Part shown: positions 17,954 through 26,189 of the stretch, one piece after another
Layout: each line of letters opens with the position of its first letter
Position numbering within the stretch: the first letter of the stretch is position 1
Source: Celeribacter baekdonensis
Lineage (GTDB): Bacteria > Pseudomonadota > Alphaproteobacteria > Rhodobacterales > Rhodobacteraceae
DNA: 64,000 bases
NCBI RefSeq assembly: GCF_900102315.1
Contig: NZ_FNBL01000002.1
Coordinates: 283,194-347,193 of the forward strand
Direction: 5' to 3'
Program-made: the position numbers and the translations under genes
The notes under the pieces: model-generated
Database searches by the model: none
What the model saw: only the letters and a program-made list of their open reading frames with translations
What the model was told of the DNA's origin: nothing

Positions 17954-18271
17954 ATGATCCCCCCCATGATCCCAGGAGAGTATTTCATCACAGAGGGCGA
18001 TATCGAGTTGAACGCGGGCGCTGAGGTGACTGTGCTTGAGGTTTCCAACACCGGCGATCGTCCGGTGCAAGTTGGCTCGCATTATCACTTCTATGAAACC
18101 AACGCCGCGCTGGCTTTTGATCGCGAGGCGGCGCGGGGCAAACGGCTCGACATTGCCGCGGGCACGGCTGTGCGGTTTGAGCCGGGACAAACCCGCGAAG
18201 TCAGCCTTGTGCCGCTGTCCGGCAAACGCGAAGTCTATGGGTTCAATCAGAAAGTGATGGGTGCGCTGTGA
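17954..18271 (+). CDS. ureB: Urease subunit beta
   Basis: 105-residue structural subunit. It has [16 protein letters not shown] near the start, [18 protein letters not shown] in the centre and [12 protein letters not shown] at the end, all characteristic. The ATG at 17954 follows AAGGAGACC. The frame is open further upstream but without a start site. The stop overlaps the GTG of the next gene. Confidence 0.97.
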   Translation: MIPPMIPGEYFITEGDIELNAGAEVTVLEVSNTGDRPVQVGSHYHFYETNAALAFDREAARGKRLDIAAGTAVRFEPGQTREVSLVPLSGKREVYGFNQKVMGAL

Positions 18272-18642
18272 TCCGTAAGATTCTGATTTTGATTGCATTC
18301 TGCGGTCCCGCTTTGGCGGAAGAGCCGCAGGTGGATTGCGACAATGCGATGACCCAAACCGATATGAACATCTGTTCCTATCAGGACTATCAGGCCGCCG
18401 ATGCCGTGCTCAATGAGACCTACGCATGGGCCATGGATCGCGCCAAAACCTATGGTGACACCGCCGCCGACGCCCTGCGCAGCGCACAACGGGCGTGGAT
18501 TCCCTATCGGGACGCCGCCTGCGACGCGGAGGCCGTGCTTTATGAGGGCGGGTCGATCCAGCCGCTGATCATGAACAGTTGTTTGGCAAATTTAACACGG
18601 CAACGCACGGATGAGATGCGCTCTGCCTATCAGACGTACTGA
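18268..18642 (+). CDS. LprI/DUF1311-family secreted protein within the urease operon
   Basis: 124 residues with a cleavable signal peptide ([17 protein letters not shown]). The mature domain carries [22 protein letters not shown] and [20 protein letters not shown], the pattern of the DUF1311/lysozyme-inhibitor LprI family with paired Cys for disulfides. The GTG overlaps the ureB stop (GTGA) and ureC starts 11 bases after it, so it is firmly part of the operon. A periplasmic protein has no known role in urease maturation; the link may be only co-expression. Confidence 0.88.
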   Translation: MIRKILILIAFCGPALAEEPQVDCDNAMTQTDMNICSYQDYQAADAVLNETYAWAMDRAKTYGDTAADALRSAQRAWIPYRDAACDAEAVLYEGGSIQPLIMNSCLANLTRQRTDEMRSAYQTY

Positions 18643-18653
18643 GAGGGACCGAG

Positions 18654-20366
18654 ATGCCTGCAAAAATTTCCCGCGCCACCTATGCCGATATGTTTGGCCC
18701 GACCACGGGCGACAAGGTCCGGTTAGCCGATACCGATTTGATCATCGAAGTCGAACGCGACCTGACGGGCCCTTATGGCGAAGAAGTCAAGTTTGGCGGC
18801 GGCAAAGTGATCCGCGATGGCATGGGCCAATCGCAATTGTCGCGGGCCCAAGGTGCCGTTGACACGGTGATCACCAACGCGTTGATTTTGGATGTGACCG
18901 GGATTTTCAAGGCCGACATTGGCCTCAAAAGCGGGCGCATCGCCGGGATTGGCAAGGCCGGAAACCCCGACACGCAGCCGAATGTTGACATCATCGTCGG
19001 TCCCGGCACAGAGGTGATCGCGGGCGAGGGCCGGATCATCACGGCGGGGGGCTTTGACAGCCACATCCATTTTATTTGCCCGCAACAGATTGAAGATGCT
19101 CTACATTCTGGCCTGACCACCATGTTGGGCGGCGGCACCGGGCCGGCGCATGGCACGTTGGCCACCACCTGTACCCCTGGTCCATGGCATATCGGTCGGA
19201 TGTTGCAGGCGCTCGATGGCGTGCCGATGAACATCGCGTTGGCGGGCAAGGGCAACGCGAGCCAACCGCAGGCTTTGGTTGAAATGGTCAAGGCGGGTGC
19301 GGCGGCGCTCAAGCTGCATGAGGATTGGGGCACGACGCCCGGCGCGATTGATTGCTGTCTCTCAGTGGCCGATGACATGGACGTTCAGGTGATGATCCAC
19401 ACCGATACGCTCAACGAATCCGGCTTTGTCGAGAACACGGTCAAGGCGATGAAAGGCCGCACGATCCACGCCTTTCACACCGAGGGCGCGGGCGGGGGGC
19501 ACGCTCCCGACATCATCAAAGTTGTGGGCGAAGAGCATGTGATCCCGTCCTCTACCAACCCGACACGGCCCTATACGATCAACACGTTGGAAGAGCATCT
19601 CGACATGCTCATGGTCTGTCACCACCTCGACAAATCCATTCCCGAAGATGTGGCTTTTGCCGAATCCCGCATCCGCAAAGAAACCATTGCCGCCGAAGAC
19701 ATCCTGCATGATATGGGCGCGTTTTCCATCATCGCCTCCGACAGTCAGGCCATGGGCCGGGTGGGCGAGGTCTTGATCCGCACCTGGCAAACGGCGGATA
19801 AGATGAAAAAACAACGCGGTCGCTTGTCGGATGAGACTGGCGACAATGACAACGTTCGGGTGAAACGCTACATCGCGAAATATACGATCAATCCGGCGAT
19901 TGCCCATGGGATGAGCCGCGAAATCGGGTCGATCGAGGTCGGCAAGCGTGCCGATCTTGTGATCTGGTCACCGGCGTTCTTTGGCGTGAAACCGGAGATG
20001 GTGCTTTTGGGCGGCTCGATTGCCGTGGCGCAAATGGGCGATCCGAATGCCTCGATCCCGACGCCGCAACCCGTCTATACCCGACCGATGTTTGGTGCCA
20101 TGGGCCGCGCGGTGGAACACTCCGCCGTGTTGTTCGTCTCTGCCGCCGCTCAGGCCGAAGGCATCGGCGCCTCTTTGGGCCTCCACAAACAAACCGTAGC
20201 GGTGGAGAACACCCGCAAGATTGGCAAATCGTCGATGGTGATGAACACGGCAACGCCCAAGATCGACGTCAACCCGGAAACATACGAGGTGCGCGCCGAT
20301 GGCGAGCTTTTGACCTGTGAACCCGCCTCTGAGTTGCCGATGGCGCAGCGCTATTTTCTGTTTTGA
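18654..20366 (+). CDS. ureC: Urease subunit alpha (catalytic)
   Basis: 570-residue nickel amidohydrolase that hydrolyses urea. Nickel ligands and active-site residues are intact: HIHF near 137, the carbamylated Lys in ALKLHEDWG, His in [12 protein letters not shown] and [16 protein letters not shown], the flap [22 protein letters not shown], and Asp in [11 protein letters not shown]. Full length. Downstream the operon is interrupted by two minus-strand genes before ureE. Confidence 0.98.
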   Translation: MPAKISRATYADMFGPTTGDKVRLADTDLIIEVERDLTGPYGEEVKFGGGKVIRDGMGQSQLSRAQGAVDTVITNALILDVTGIFKADIGLKSGRIAGIGKAGNPDTQPNVDIIVGPGTEVIAGEGRIITAGGFDSHIHFICPQQIEDALHSGLTTMLGGGTGPAHGTLATTCTPGPWHIGRMLQALDGVPMNIALAGKGNASQPQALVEMVKAGAAALKLHEDWGTTPGAIDCCLSVADDMDVQVMIHTDTLNESGFVENTVKAMKGRTIHAFHTEGAGGGHAPDIIKVVGEEHVIPSSTNPTRPYTINTLEEHLDMLMVCHHLDKSIPEDVAFAESRIRKETIAAEDILHDMGAFSIIASDSQAMGRVGEVLIRTWQTADKMKKQRGRLSDETGDNDNVRVKRYIAKYTINPAIAHGMSREIGSIEVGKRADLVIWSPAFFGVKPEMVLLGGSIAVAQMGDPNASIPTPQPVYTRPMFGAMGRAVEHSAVLFVSAAAQAEGIGASLGLHKQTVAVENTRKIGKSSMVMNTATPKIDVNPETYEVRADGELLTCEPASELPMAQRYFLF

Positions 20367-20399
20367 ACGACCTGCTTGGCTGATCTGCGGGTGGAGATT

Positions 20400-20729
20400 T
20401 CAATGGTGTTCGATCACGTCAAACTCTTCTCCCGCGGTTTGCGCCAGCATGAACGCGTCGGTCTCATCGCGCGGTTCGGTGCGGATCGAGGTGACGTGTT
20501 TGGTCGCGTAAAAGCGGTCGTCGTTGAGGATGCTGTCCGGCAGTTTCGAAATGTCGAACACTTGATACGCGGTGCACGACACCACGACATCGTAGGAAAA
20601 TCCGACAAAGCGTCCGGTGTCGTTCATCTCTATAAACCGCGCCTCCAGCGCGGTTTCGCGGGCGCGCAATTCGGCGATTTTGGCGCGTATACTGGCCAAT
20701 TCGTCGGCCGGGGATCGGGTCATGAACAT
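20400..20729 (-). CDS. Small conserved protein of unknown function, paralogue of the next gene
   Basis: 109 residues, no signal peptide. An N-terminal charged helix, ADELASIRAKIAELRARETALEARF, is followed by RFVGFSYDVVVS and VFDISKLPDSILNDDRFY. The same three blocks appear in the larger neighbour (DELATVRAHIERLRNREAEL, then GATRDAVIERR, then VDLGKLPKEVFLDPGLL), so the genes are paralogues. The ATG at 20729 follows AAGGAG by 8 bases. It lies antisense to the urease operon, 57 bases after its paralogue. The function is unknown. Confidence 0.75.
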   Translation of the reverse strand: MFMTRSPADELASIRAKIAELRARETALEARFIEMNDTGRFVGFSYDVVVSCTAYQVFDISKLPDSILNDDRFYATKHVTSIRTEPRDETDAFMLAQTAGEEFDVIEHH

Positions 20730-20785
20730 CGTGTGTCTCCTTCTGGATACATCATGGCGTGGTTGGGCGGGGTAGTGCGCACGGG

Positions 20786-21964
20786 TCAAGCGCCCGAGAT
20801 CGCGCGGGATGTGGAAAAGGCCGCGGGCAGGTCTTCACTCAGATCAAATTTGCCAAGCTCCACCTGTAAATCCATTTGGTTTTCAAGCCTTTGGGCCTCG
20901 CTCAGCGCTTCGGACAAGGTCACCGGATCAAGCGGGGCATCCGCATCGTCAAGGGCCTGTGCGATCTCTTCTTCGTGCAGACCGGCCATAGGTTGCAGAT
21001 GTGCATGGGCCGTGGGACGCAGATCGCGCGGGGTCTCACATTCGGGCGCTTCATCCGCAGTTACATCCAGGTATGTTGCGGCGCTCGGCGTTGGGGTCGC
21101 GCCTTTGAGGCCAAATGGATCCTCGCTGGCGACGGTGATCCTTTCCTCCCGCCGGGGGACATGCGCGTCACGCGCTAAAGGGGGGAGAACAGGTGCTGCA
21201 ACATTGACGTCCACAGGGCTGTCGACCTCTTCAAATCTGTCGCTGAGGTCGAGCATGTCACCGATCGGGTCCCCTTCCTCCATGGGAGCCCCGATGGTGC
21301 GCATTTCGGTGGGGGACGGTGTCACAGAGCCTATGGCTGTCGTCGCGGGCTCTGATGCAATGTTGAATTCAATGTGGCGATCATCCGACGCCGTGGCGCA
21401 CTCCTGGAGGAGCGTTGGCATCGTCACGGGCGCGCCCTCCATGTCTACGATCATGTCCACGATTTCCTCCAAACCTTCGAACCCGACGTCCATCTCTTTG
21501 GTCTCGGAAACATGGTCTCGCGGCAGATCATCTGTGATCTCGGGACGATCCATGGGGTCGGCCCTCTGCTCAGGGGGCACATCGACAGGCCCATCAAAGG
21601 GGCGCGCCTCCGGGGTGTCGGTGGGATCCGCGTGTGAGACCGATGCGGGGAGGGCGGCGGGCACAGCGGTGAGACCTGATTTGGGCCAGATCAGCACAAC
21701 GGTTTCGGTCTGGCCGAGGAGAAGACCCGGATCGAGAAACACCTCTTTTGGCAATTTGCCAAGATCCACGCGACGCGGGCGGCGTCGTTCGATTACCGCA
21801 TCGCGGGTCGCGCCACAGACACGCAGACCGCCGGATTGGGTTGCAAAGCTACGGATTTCGTCACAGAGCTCCGCCTCGCGGTTGCGCAGGCGTTCGATAT
21901 GCGCGCGTACCGTGGCCAATTCATCCACGGCCTCTAAGGCGGAATGATCATGCGGGGGCAAAGT
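20786..21964 (-). CDS. Large acidic protein of unknown function, paralogue of the preceding gene
   Basis: About 393 residues. The first 95 match the short neighbour: coiled-coil-like helix DELATVRAHIERLRNREAEL, then LGKLPKEVFLDPGLLLGQTETVVLIW. The rest is Asp/Glu/Pro-rich, low in complexity and probably disordered, with no recognisable domain. The ATG is at 21967-21965 and overlaps the stop of a 26-codon leader ORF by ATGA. No Shine-Dalgarno precedes this ATG, whereas the leader has a strong one, so translation is probably coupled. A long plus-strand frame over the same bases is a shadow. Confidence 0.68.
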   Translation of the reverse strand, partial: TLPPHDHSALEAVDELATVRAHIERLRNREAELCDEIRSFATQSGGLRVCGATRDAVIERRRPRRVDLGKLPKEVFLDPGLLLGQTETVVLIWPKSGLTAVPAALPASVSHADPTDTPEARPFDGPVDVPPEQRADPMDRPEITDDLPRDHVSETKEMDVGFEGLEEIVDMIVDMEGAPVTMPTLLQECATASDDRHIEFNIASEPATTAIGSVTPSPTEMRTIGAPMEEGDPIGDMLDLSDRFEEVDSPVDVNVAAPVLPPLARDAHVPRREERITVASEDPFGLKGATPTPSAATYLDVTADEAPECETPRDLRPTAHAHLQPMAGLHEEEIAQALDDADAPLDPVTLSEALSEAQRLENQMDLQVELGKFDLSEDLPAAFSTSRAISGA

Positions 21965-22044
21965 CATGGCGTTACAACGATCATGTCGGCAAAGGTCATG
22001 TCGGCAAAGGTCATGGGGTTAAGGTGCATGGGGTCAAAACTCAT
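21964..22044 (-). CDS. 26-residue leader ORF translationally coupled to the acidic protein gene
   Basis: ATG at 22044, preceded by AAGGAG with an 8-base spacer; encodes MSFDPMHLNPMTFADMTFAD followed by MIVVTP. The stop TGA overlaps the next ATG (ATGA). It contains a perfect 15-base tandem duplication giving MTFAD twice. Support is the strong ribosome site and the coupling geometry; no homologue is known to me. Confidence 0.45.
   Translation of the reverse strand: MSFDPMHLNPMTFADMTFADMIVVTP
21983..22012. repeat. Perfect 15-bp tandem duplication
   Basis: CATGTCGGCAAAGGT occurs twice without a gap (21983-21997 and 21998-22012), inside the 26-codon leader ORF and in frame with it. Confidence 0.85.
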
Positions 22045-22118
22045 GGTCAGGGTCTCCTTGGCCTCCATTTGGGGGCGAGTCGGTTAAGAAAGTCCCAATT
22101 CTTGAAGGAGAGTATGAA

Positions 22119-22691
22119 ATGAGCGCGATGAAAGCCTTTGACGTGCTGCCCGGTGGCGGCTCTGGGGCCATGAACGCAGTCAGCGACACCGTTGCGTTAA
22201 CCTATGATCAACGGTTGGTGCGCCGTAAAAAGCTGATGACAGCGGCGGGGGAGGCGATTTTTCTCGATCTGCCTCAAACCACCTCGTTGCTGGCCGGCGA
22301 TGGTCTCCGGCTTGAGGACGGGCGGATCATTGGTGTGGTGGCCGCAGAGGAGGCGCTTTTGGCGATCACGGGCGACACGGTGACACGCTATGCATGGCAC
22401 ATCGGCAACCGCCATACGCCCTGCGAAATCGCGCCGGATCGGTTGGTCATTCAGCGTGACCCGGTGCTGAAGGCGATGTTGGAACAGTTGGGGGCCGAGG
22501 TGAACGACATTGTTGCGCCGTTTAACCCGGAAGGCGGGGCCTATGGCCATGGCCGCACGATGGGTCATGACCATGGCGGACATGACCGGGCGCACGCGCA
22601 TGGAGCGCATGGAGCGCACGCGCATGGCGGGCATGACCACCATCATGACCATTCCCACGCCCACGATCATCCCCATGACTCCCATGACTGA
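22119..22691 (+). CDS. ureE: Urease accessory protein UreE with His-rich tail
   Basis: 190-residue nickel metallochaperone that delivers Ni to the UreG/UreF/UreD complex. The N-terminal peptide-binding domain has LTYDQRLVRRKK and FLDLPQTTSLLAGDGLRL; the metal-binding domain has AWHIGNRHTPCEI and DPVLKAMLEQLGAEV. The C-terminal 50 residues contain 19 His in GH, AH and DH repeats, a nickel-storage tail. The ATG follows AAGGAG. It resumes the urease operon after the insertion; ureF overlaps its end by 8 bases. Confidence 0.96.
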   Translation: MSAMKAFDVLPGGGSGAMNAVSDTVALTYDQRLVRRKKLMTAAGEAIFLDLPQTTSLLAGDGLRLEDGRIIGVVAAEEALLAITGDTVTRYAWHIGNRHTPCEIAPDRLVIQRDPVLKAMLEQLGAEVNDIVAPFNPEGGAYGHGRTMGHDHGGHDRAHAHGAHGAHAHGGHDHHHDHSHAHDHPHDSHD

Positions 22692-23319
22692 CCAAAGCCT
22701 GCTCACCCTGACCCAATGGCTCTCGCCGGCGTTCCCTTTGGGTTCTTTCGCCTATTCCCATGCGCTGGAATTGGCGGTCACGGAGGGAGTGGTGAGCGAT
22801 GGTGCAAGCCTTGAGATGTGGTTAACGCTGACGCTGCAAAAGGGCGGGGGCCGGGTTGATGCCTGGCTGTTGTCAATGGTGGTGCAAGGCGCGGATGCCG
22901 ATGAGATGGCGGCGCTGGCGGAGGCTTTGGCGGGCACGCGCGAGCGTTGGAGCGAGACCTATGAGCAAGGCGCGGCCTTTGCCAAAACCGTGGCCCAGAT
23001 GGGCGGTGTCGCGGCCCCGGCACGGGCTTTGCCGGTGGCGGTGGGGGTGGCGGCACGCGCGCTTGATCTGCCGGTCAAAACGGTGATCTCTCTTTACCTT
23101 CATAGCTTTACCTCCAATCTTGTGTCCGCTGCCGTGCGCTTTGTCCCTTTGGGGCAGGCGGCAGGGCAGACGGTGTTGTCCAATATGCACAGGGTGATTG
23201 CCTCAGTGACCGACGAGGCGTTGTCAGCGACGGAGGCGGGGTTGACGACCGGGGCTTTTGCCGCCGACCTGATGGCGGCGCGGCACGAAGACATGGACGT
23301 GCGCATTTTTAAAACCTGA
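22684..23319 (+). CDS. ureF: Urease accessory protein UreF
   Basis: 211-residue helical accessory protein that works with UreD to gate UreG GTP hydrolysis. [23 protein letters not shown] is the diagnostic N-terminus and [18 protein letters not shown] the conserved C-terminal segment. I place the start at MTDQSLL (22684) within the end of ureE; an ATG nine bases earlier is equally possible. The upstream in-frame Met-rich stretch is the shadow of the UreE His tail. Confidence 0.94.
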   Translation: MTDQSLLTLTQWLSPAFPLGSFAYSHALELAVTEGVVSDGASLEMWLTLTLQKGGGRVDAWLLSMVVQGADADEMAALAEALAGTRERWSETYEQGAAFAKTVAQMGGVAAPARALPVAVGVAARALDLPVKTVISLYLHSFTSNLVSAAVRFVPLGQAAGQTVLSNMHRVIASVTDEALSATEAGLTTGAFAADLMAARHEDMDVRIFKT

Positions 23320-23359
23320 GAGCGCATCAGGATCACCACTTAAGATCAACAGGAGACAG

Positions 23360-23977
23360 ATGATGGCATCCCCAAACGGACCTTTGCGCGTTGGAATCGG
23401 CGGCCCAGTGGGGGCGGGCAAAACCACATTGACCGGGGCTTTGGCCAAGGCTTTGTCAGAGACTTACTCGGTCGCGGTGATCACCAATGACATCTACACC
23501 CGCGAGGATGCGGAGGCCTTGATGCGGCAACAAATCCTACCGATGGAGCGCATTCGCGGCGTGGAGACGGGCGGTTGCCCGCATACGGCGATCCGCGAAG
23601 ATGCCTCGATCAACTTGGCCGCCGTGGCGGATTTGAACGCGGCCTTCCCGGATCTCGATGTGATTTTGATTGAAAGCGGCGGCGACAATCTGGCCGCGAC
23701 CTTTTCGCCGGAACTGGCGGATTTGACGATCTATGTGATCGACACCGCCGCAGGCCAGGACATTCCGCGCAAACGCGGGCCGGGGGTGACACGGTCTGAT
23801 TTATTGGTCGTGAACAAGGTCGATCTTGCGCCCTATGTCGGCGTCGATCCGGATCTTTTGGAGGCGGACACCAAACGCGCGCGTGGGGAGCGGCCTTATA
23901 TCATGGCCTCGCTGCGCAACGGTTTGGGCGTGGCCGAGGCGGTGCGGTTTGTCGAAGACGAGGGCGGGTTGGGATAG
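23360..23977 (+). CDS. ureG: Urease accessory GTPase UreG
   Basis: 205-residue SIMIBI-class GTPase that powers nickel insertion. P-loop [11 protein letters not shown], the metal-binding Cys-Pro-His in [31 protein letters not shown] and the [10 protein letters not shown] base-recognition motif are all intact. AGGAG stands four bases before the first ATG and seven before a second. It ends the operon; no nickel or urea transporter follows. Confidence 0.97.
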   Translation: MMASPNGPLRVGIGGPVGAGKTTLTGALAKALSETYSVAVITNDIYTREDAEALMRQQILPMERIRGVETGGCPHTAIREDASINLAAVADLNAAFPDLDVILIESGGDNLAATFSPELADLTIYVIDTAAGQDIPRKRGPGVTRSDLLVVNKVDLAPYVGVDPDLLEADTKRARGERPYIMASLRNGLGVAEAVRFVEDEGGLG

Positions 23978-23991
23978 GCGAGGGGGCTAAA

Positions 23992-24032
23992 GCGTTTTGC
24001 CTTTGATCTGAGCCAGATCATAGGTGAAACGC
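23992..24032. repeat. Imperfect palindrome 1 of a paired repeat
   Basis: GCGTTT at the left end and AAACGC at the right end enclose CCTTTGATCTG and CAGATCATAGG, which pair with one mismatch around an AGC loop. It resembles the dispersed intergenic palindromes of alphaproteobacteria and may also act as a transcript end between convergent genes. Confidence 0.55.
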
Positions 24033-24054
24033 CCACACCATCGACGGCTCGTGA

Positions 24055-24095
24055 GCCTTTGCTGCATGTCCTGATTCAGGAAAAATGCAAAAGGC
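24055..24095. repeat. Imperfect palindrome 2 of a paired repeat
   Basis: GCCTTTGC and CATG pair with ATGC and AAAAGGC around TCCTGATTCAGGA, a second long hairpin 22 bases after the first. It reaches to one base before the stop codon of the following minus-strand gene. Confidence 0.55.
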
Positions 24096-24096
24096 T

Positions 24097-25107
24097 TTAG
24101 GCGTCCAGCCCCTCTGCCTCTTTTTCCCACGGCAATGTCACGCCTTTCTCTTCCAAAGCGGTTGTCGCAGTTTGCAACGCACGGCGGAACCGGCGTGCGC
24201 CGGGGCGGGTTTTGACCACATGGCGGCACAAAAGCGCGGTTTGCATCGGGCGATTGTCCGGGGCCAATTCGCCCAAAAGCCGCCGCAAATAGCCCAAATG
24301 CTCGCGCCGCATCCGCAACGCCTGTGTCATGCGGCGTTGATCGAGATTGCCCTGCATCGCGGCCACAAGGATCGGCGCCAAAGCCCCCATTTCCATCATC
24401 TCAAATTCCGGGTCGGTGCCAAACAGGCGGCAGGGGACGCGGGTGACATGGGGTTGATGGAACAAGGCGGCGTGCATCGCGTCCATTTCGATCTTTGGAT
24501 CATAGAGGACAAAAGCCCGATCCGCGCCATCGACCATATCGGGGGCAAAGCCATAGCGGGAGGTGAAATCCATGCGCCGAGTGGCCGGGAAACGCGGGTC
24601 CCATGAGGCCAAACGGCCATCCAGAGTGGCTTGGGGCGCAATGGCGATCACGGTCGCGCCGGGGGCGACCACGCAATAGGCCGCTGCGGCATAACCACAG
24701 GCACCGGCACCGTAAAACACCACCTGATCGAAATCTTCAAAAAAGCCTTCGTCGACAAGACGGTCGAAATAGCGGGTGATTTCAGGGGCGCGGAACCAGG
24801 CGTTTTTGGGGTCAGGACCATGGGCGATCAAGGTGAGCGTGGACCAGCCGTGATGGGCGGCCAGCATCATCCCGTGCGGATAGCCCAGATCGGTGCGCTC
24901 GGTGGCGCGTTCATAGGTGTCAAAACAGACCAAAAGCCGGGGTTTCTCATCAAGGAACGCGGCCGAGAAATCGGAGCCGAGCGGCTGATAATAGCCGAGC
25001 TCTTCGGACAGATCCTCAATCGCCTCGCACCATTCAACGCGCGAAAAATCGGAGATGTCTTCTAAATCGGCCACGGCCTTTTGCAGGTCAGTCTCCAGAT
25101 CATCCAT
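24097..25107 (-). CDS. Conserved protein with alpha/beta-hydrolase-like core
   Basis: 336 residues. HGWSTLTLIA, the motif VFYGAGACGYAAAAY (in the place of a nucleophile elbow, but with Ala-Cys-Gly instead of GxSxG), VIAIAPQATLDGRLASWDPRF and DFTSRYGFAPDM suggest an alpha/beta-hydrolase fold without the usual Ser. Similar roseobacter proteins have, from memory, been labelled PAPS reductase, which nothing in this sequence supports. The function is unknown. The ATG follows GGAGAGACC. Confidence 0.72.
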   Translation of the reverse strand: MDDLETDLQKAVADLEDISDFSRVEWCEAIEDLSEELGYYQPLGSDFSAAFLDEKPRLLVCFDTYERATERTDLGYPHGMMLAAHHGWSTLTLIAHGPDPKNAWFRAPEITRYFDRLVDEGFFEDFDQVVFYGAGACGYAAAAYCVVAPGATVIAIAPQATLDGRLASWDPRFPATRRMDFTSRYGFAPDMVDGADRAFVLYDPKIEMDAMHAALFHQPHVTRVPCRLFGTDPEFEMMEMGALAPILVAAMQGNLDQRRMTQALRMRREHLGYLRRLLGELAPDNRPMQTALLCRHVVKTRPGARRFRRALQTATTALEEKGVTLPWEKEAEGLDA

Positions 25108-25511
25108 CGTGCGGGTCTCTCCTTACGTCGCGTTTCACCGGCGTCACGCGGTTCATGGTCTTTGCGTTACGATCTTTTCAGTCACCGTAACACGCCTCTG
25201 CTGCCTCGCATATCCGCCCCTCTTGCGGGGCCGGGTGTGTGGCATCAGAAAGCGTGAAATTGGTTAATGACCTGTTATCCAAATAGGGTGTTTTGGCGGC
25301 GATCAAAAGAAATTCTCTGGGAGATACGCGGACTGTTGCCCATGGCGAAACGATGTGCGTTTTGGCAACGTTTTGATGACGGAGCGCTGTGAGTTGTGGC
25401 AAAGAGAGGGAGCGTTTGGAGAAAGAGGCGACTCGTTTTGGATCAACGCGGGTGGCCCACGCGGGGCCACGTCGTTGTGCGCATGCTCACCCTAAAATGT
25501 TGTGCGCATGC
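25108..25511. other. Intergenic region upstream of the alpha/beta-hydrolase-like gene
   Basis: About 400 bases. I see no coding sequence. It contains a GC-rich hairpin, GTGGCCC/GGGGCCAC near 25452-25470, and a 25-bp tandem duplication at its end. The part near 25260-25340 is relatively AT-rich and may hold the promoter of the minus-strand gene at 24097-25107. Confidence 0.5.
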
Positions 25512-25523
25512 TCACCCTAAAAT
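25474..25523. repeat. 25-bp tandem duplication covering a gene end
   Basis: GTTGTGCGCATGCTCACCCTAAAAT (quoted as GTTGTGCGCATG plus CTCACCCTAAAAT) occurs twice back to back. The second copy includes the stop codon and last codons of the small membrane protein gene, so the duplication left a spare copy of the gene end downstream. Confidence 0.85.
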
Positions 25524-25727
25524 GATGCCAATCGTCACCGCACCAAGGCCAATGGCGGAAATCATCAAGGCGACAAGATTAAGCGCCACGACCTTTTGCA
25601 AACGGGCACGGATGTCATCGTCGGTGCCGCCGATTTTTTTGGCCTTCAAAGCCGCAATGATGCAATAGATCAACAGCGCCACACCCAAAAGCGCAAGGGC
25701 TGCACCGGTCCAAATCAGCCACTCCAT
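25512..25727 (-). CDS. Small two-helix membrane protein
   Basis: 71 residues with two hydrophobic segments, WLIWTGAALALLGVALLIYCII and ALMISAIGLGAVTIGIIL, joined by a charged loop (KAKKIGGTDDDIRARLQKV). No family is recognised with certainty. The ATG at 25727 follows AAGGAG; longer frames upstream lack a ribosome site. Confidence 0.75.
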   Translation of the reverse strand: MEWLIWTGAALALLGVALLIYCIIAALKAKKIGGTDDDIRARLQKVVALNLVALMISAIGLGAVTIGIILG

Positions 25728-25906
25728 CGGGCTCTCCTTTATCCGTCCAAAACTCTTTGGCTTTCGCCTAGCGGCTTCGGCGACATGAGGCAAGTCTGTG
25801 GTGGCAAAAGAGCGCCGCCATGTGCGATCCGAAGGCTTGCTTTGGGGCACCCGGGCGGGTAGGGATCAGGCTCATTTCGACATTTGCGCATCAGGAAGGT
25901 CCCGAC

Positions 25907-26179
25907 ATGATGGACGACGAATATACCCCCGGCCCCGACAGCTCTTACCGTGTCACGGCAGAGGAGCTGCGCCAGTTCATCGAACGCTTTGAGCGTCTTG
26001 AAATGGAGAAAAAGGACATTGCCGATCAACAAAAAGAGGTGATGGCCGAGGCCAAAGGGCGCGGTTACGACACCAAGGTGATGCGTAAAATCATCGCGCT
26101 GCGTAAGAAATCCTCGGATGAGATTGCCGAAGAAGAAGCCATTCTCGATATGTATAAAGAAGCGCTGGGCATGAGCTAA
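25907..26179 (+). CDS. gapR: GapR-family (DUF2312) nucleoid-associated protein
   Basis: About 90 residues, dominated by a coiled coil: LRQFIERFERLEMEKKDIADQQKEVMAEAKGRGYD followed by KVMRKIIALRKKSSDEIAEEEAILDMYKEALG. This is the DUF2312 pattern. The Caulobacter member GapR binds overtwisted DNA ahead of replication and transcription machinery and stimulates topoisomerases. The start is at 25907 (a second ATG follows at once) with AGGAAGG upstream. The next gene starts 10 bases after its stop. Confidence 0.9.
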   Translation: MMDDEYTPGPDSSYRVTAEELRQFIERFERLEMEKKDIADQQKEVMAEAKGRGYDTKVMRKIIALRKKSSDEIAEEEAILDMYKEALGMS

Positions 26180-26189
26180 GGCGCGTCCC

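Noticed and set aside
20376-21947. 523-codon plus-strand frame between ureC and ureE
   Set aside because: Ser/Arg/Gly-rich shadow. The minus-strand genes have ribosome sites, ATGA coupling and mutual similarity.
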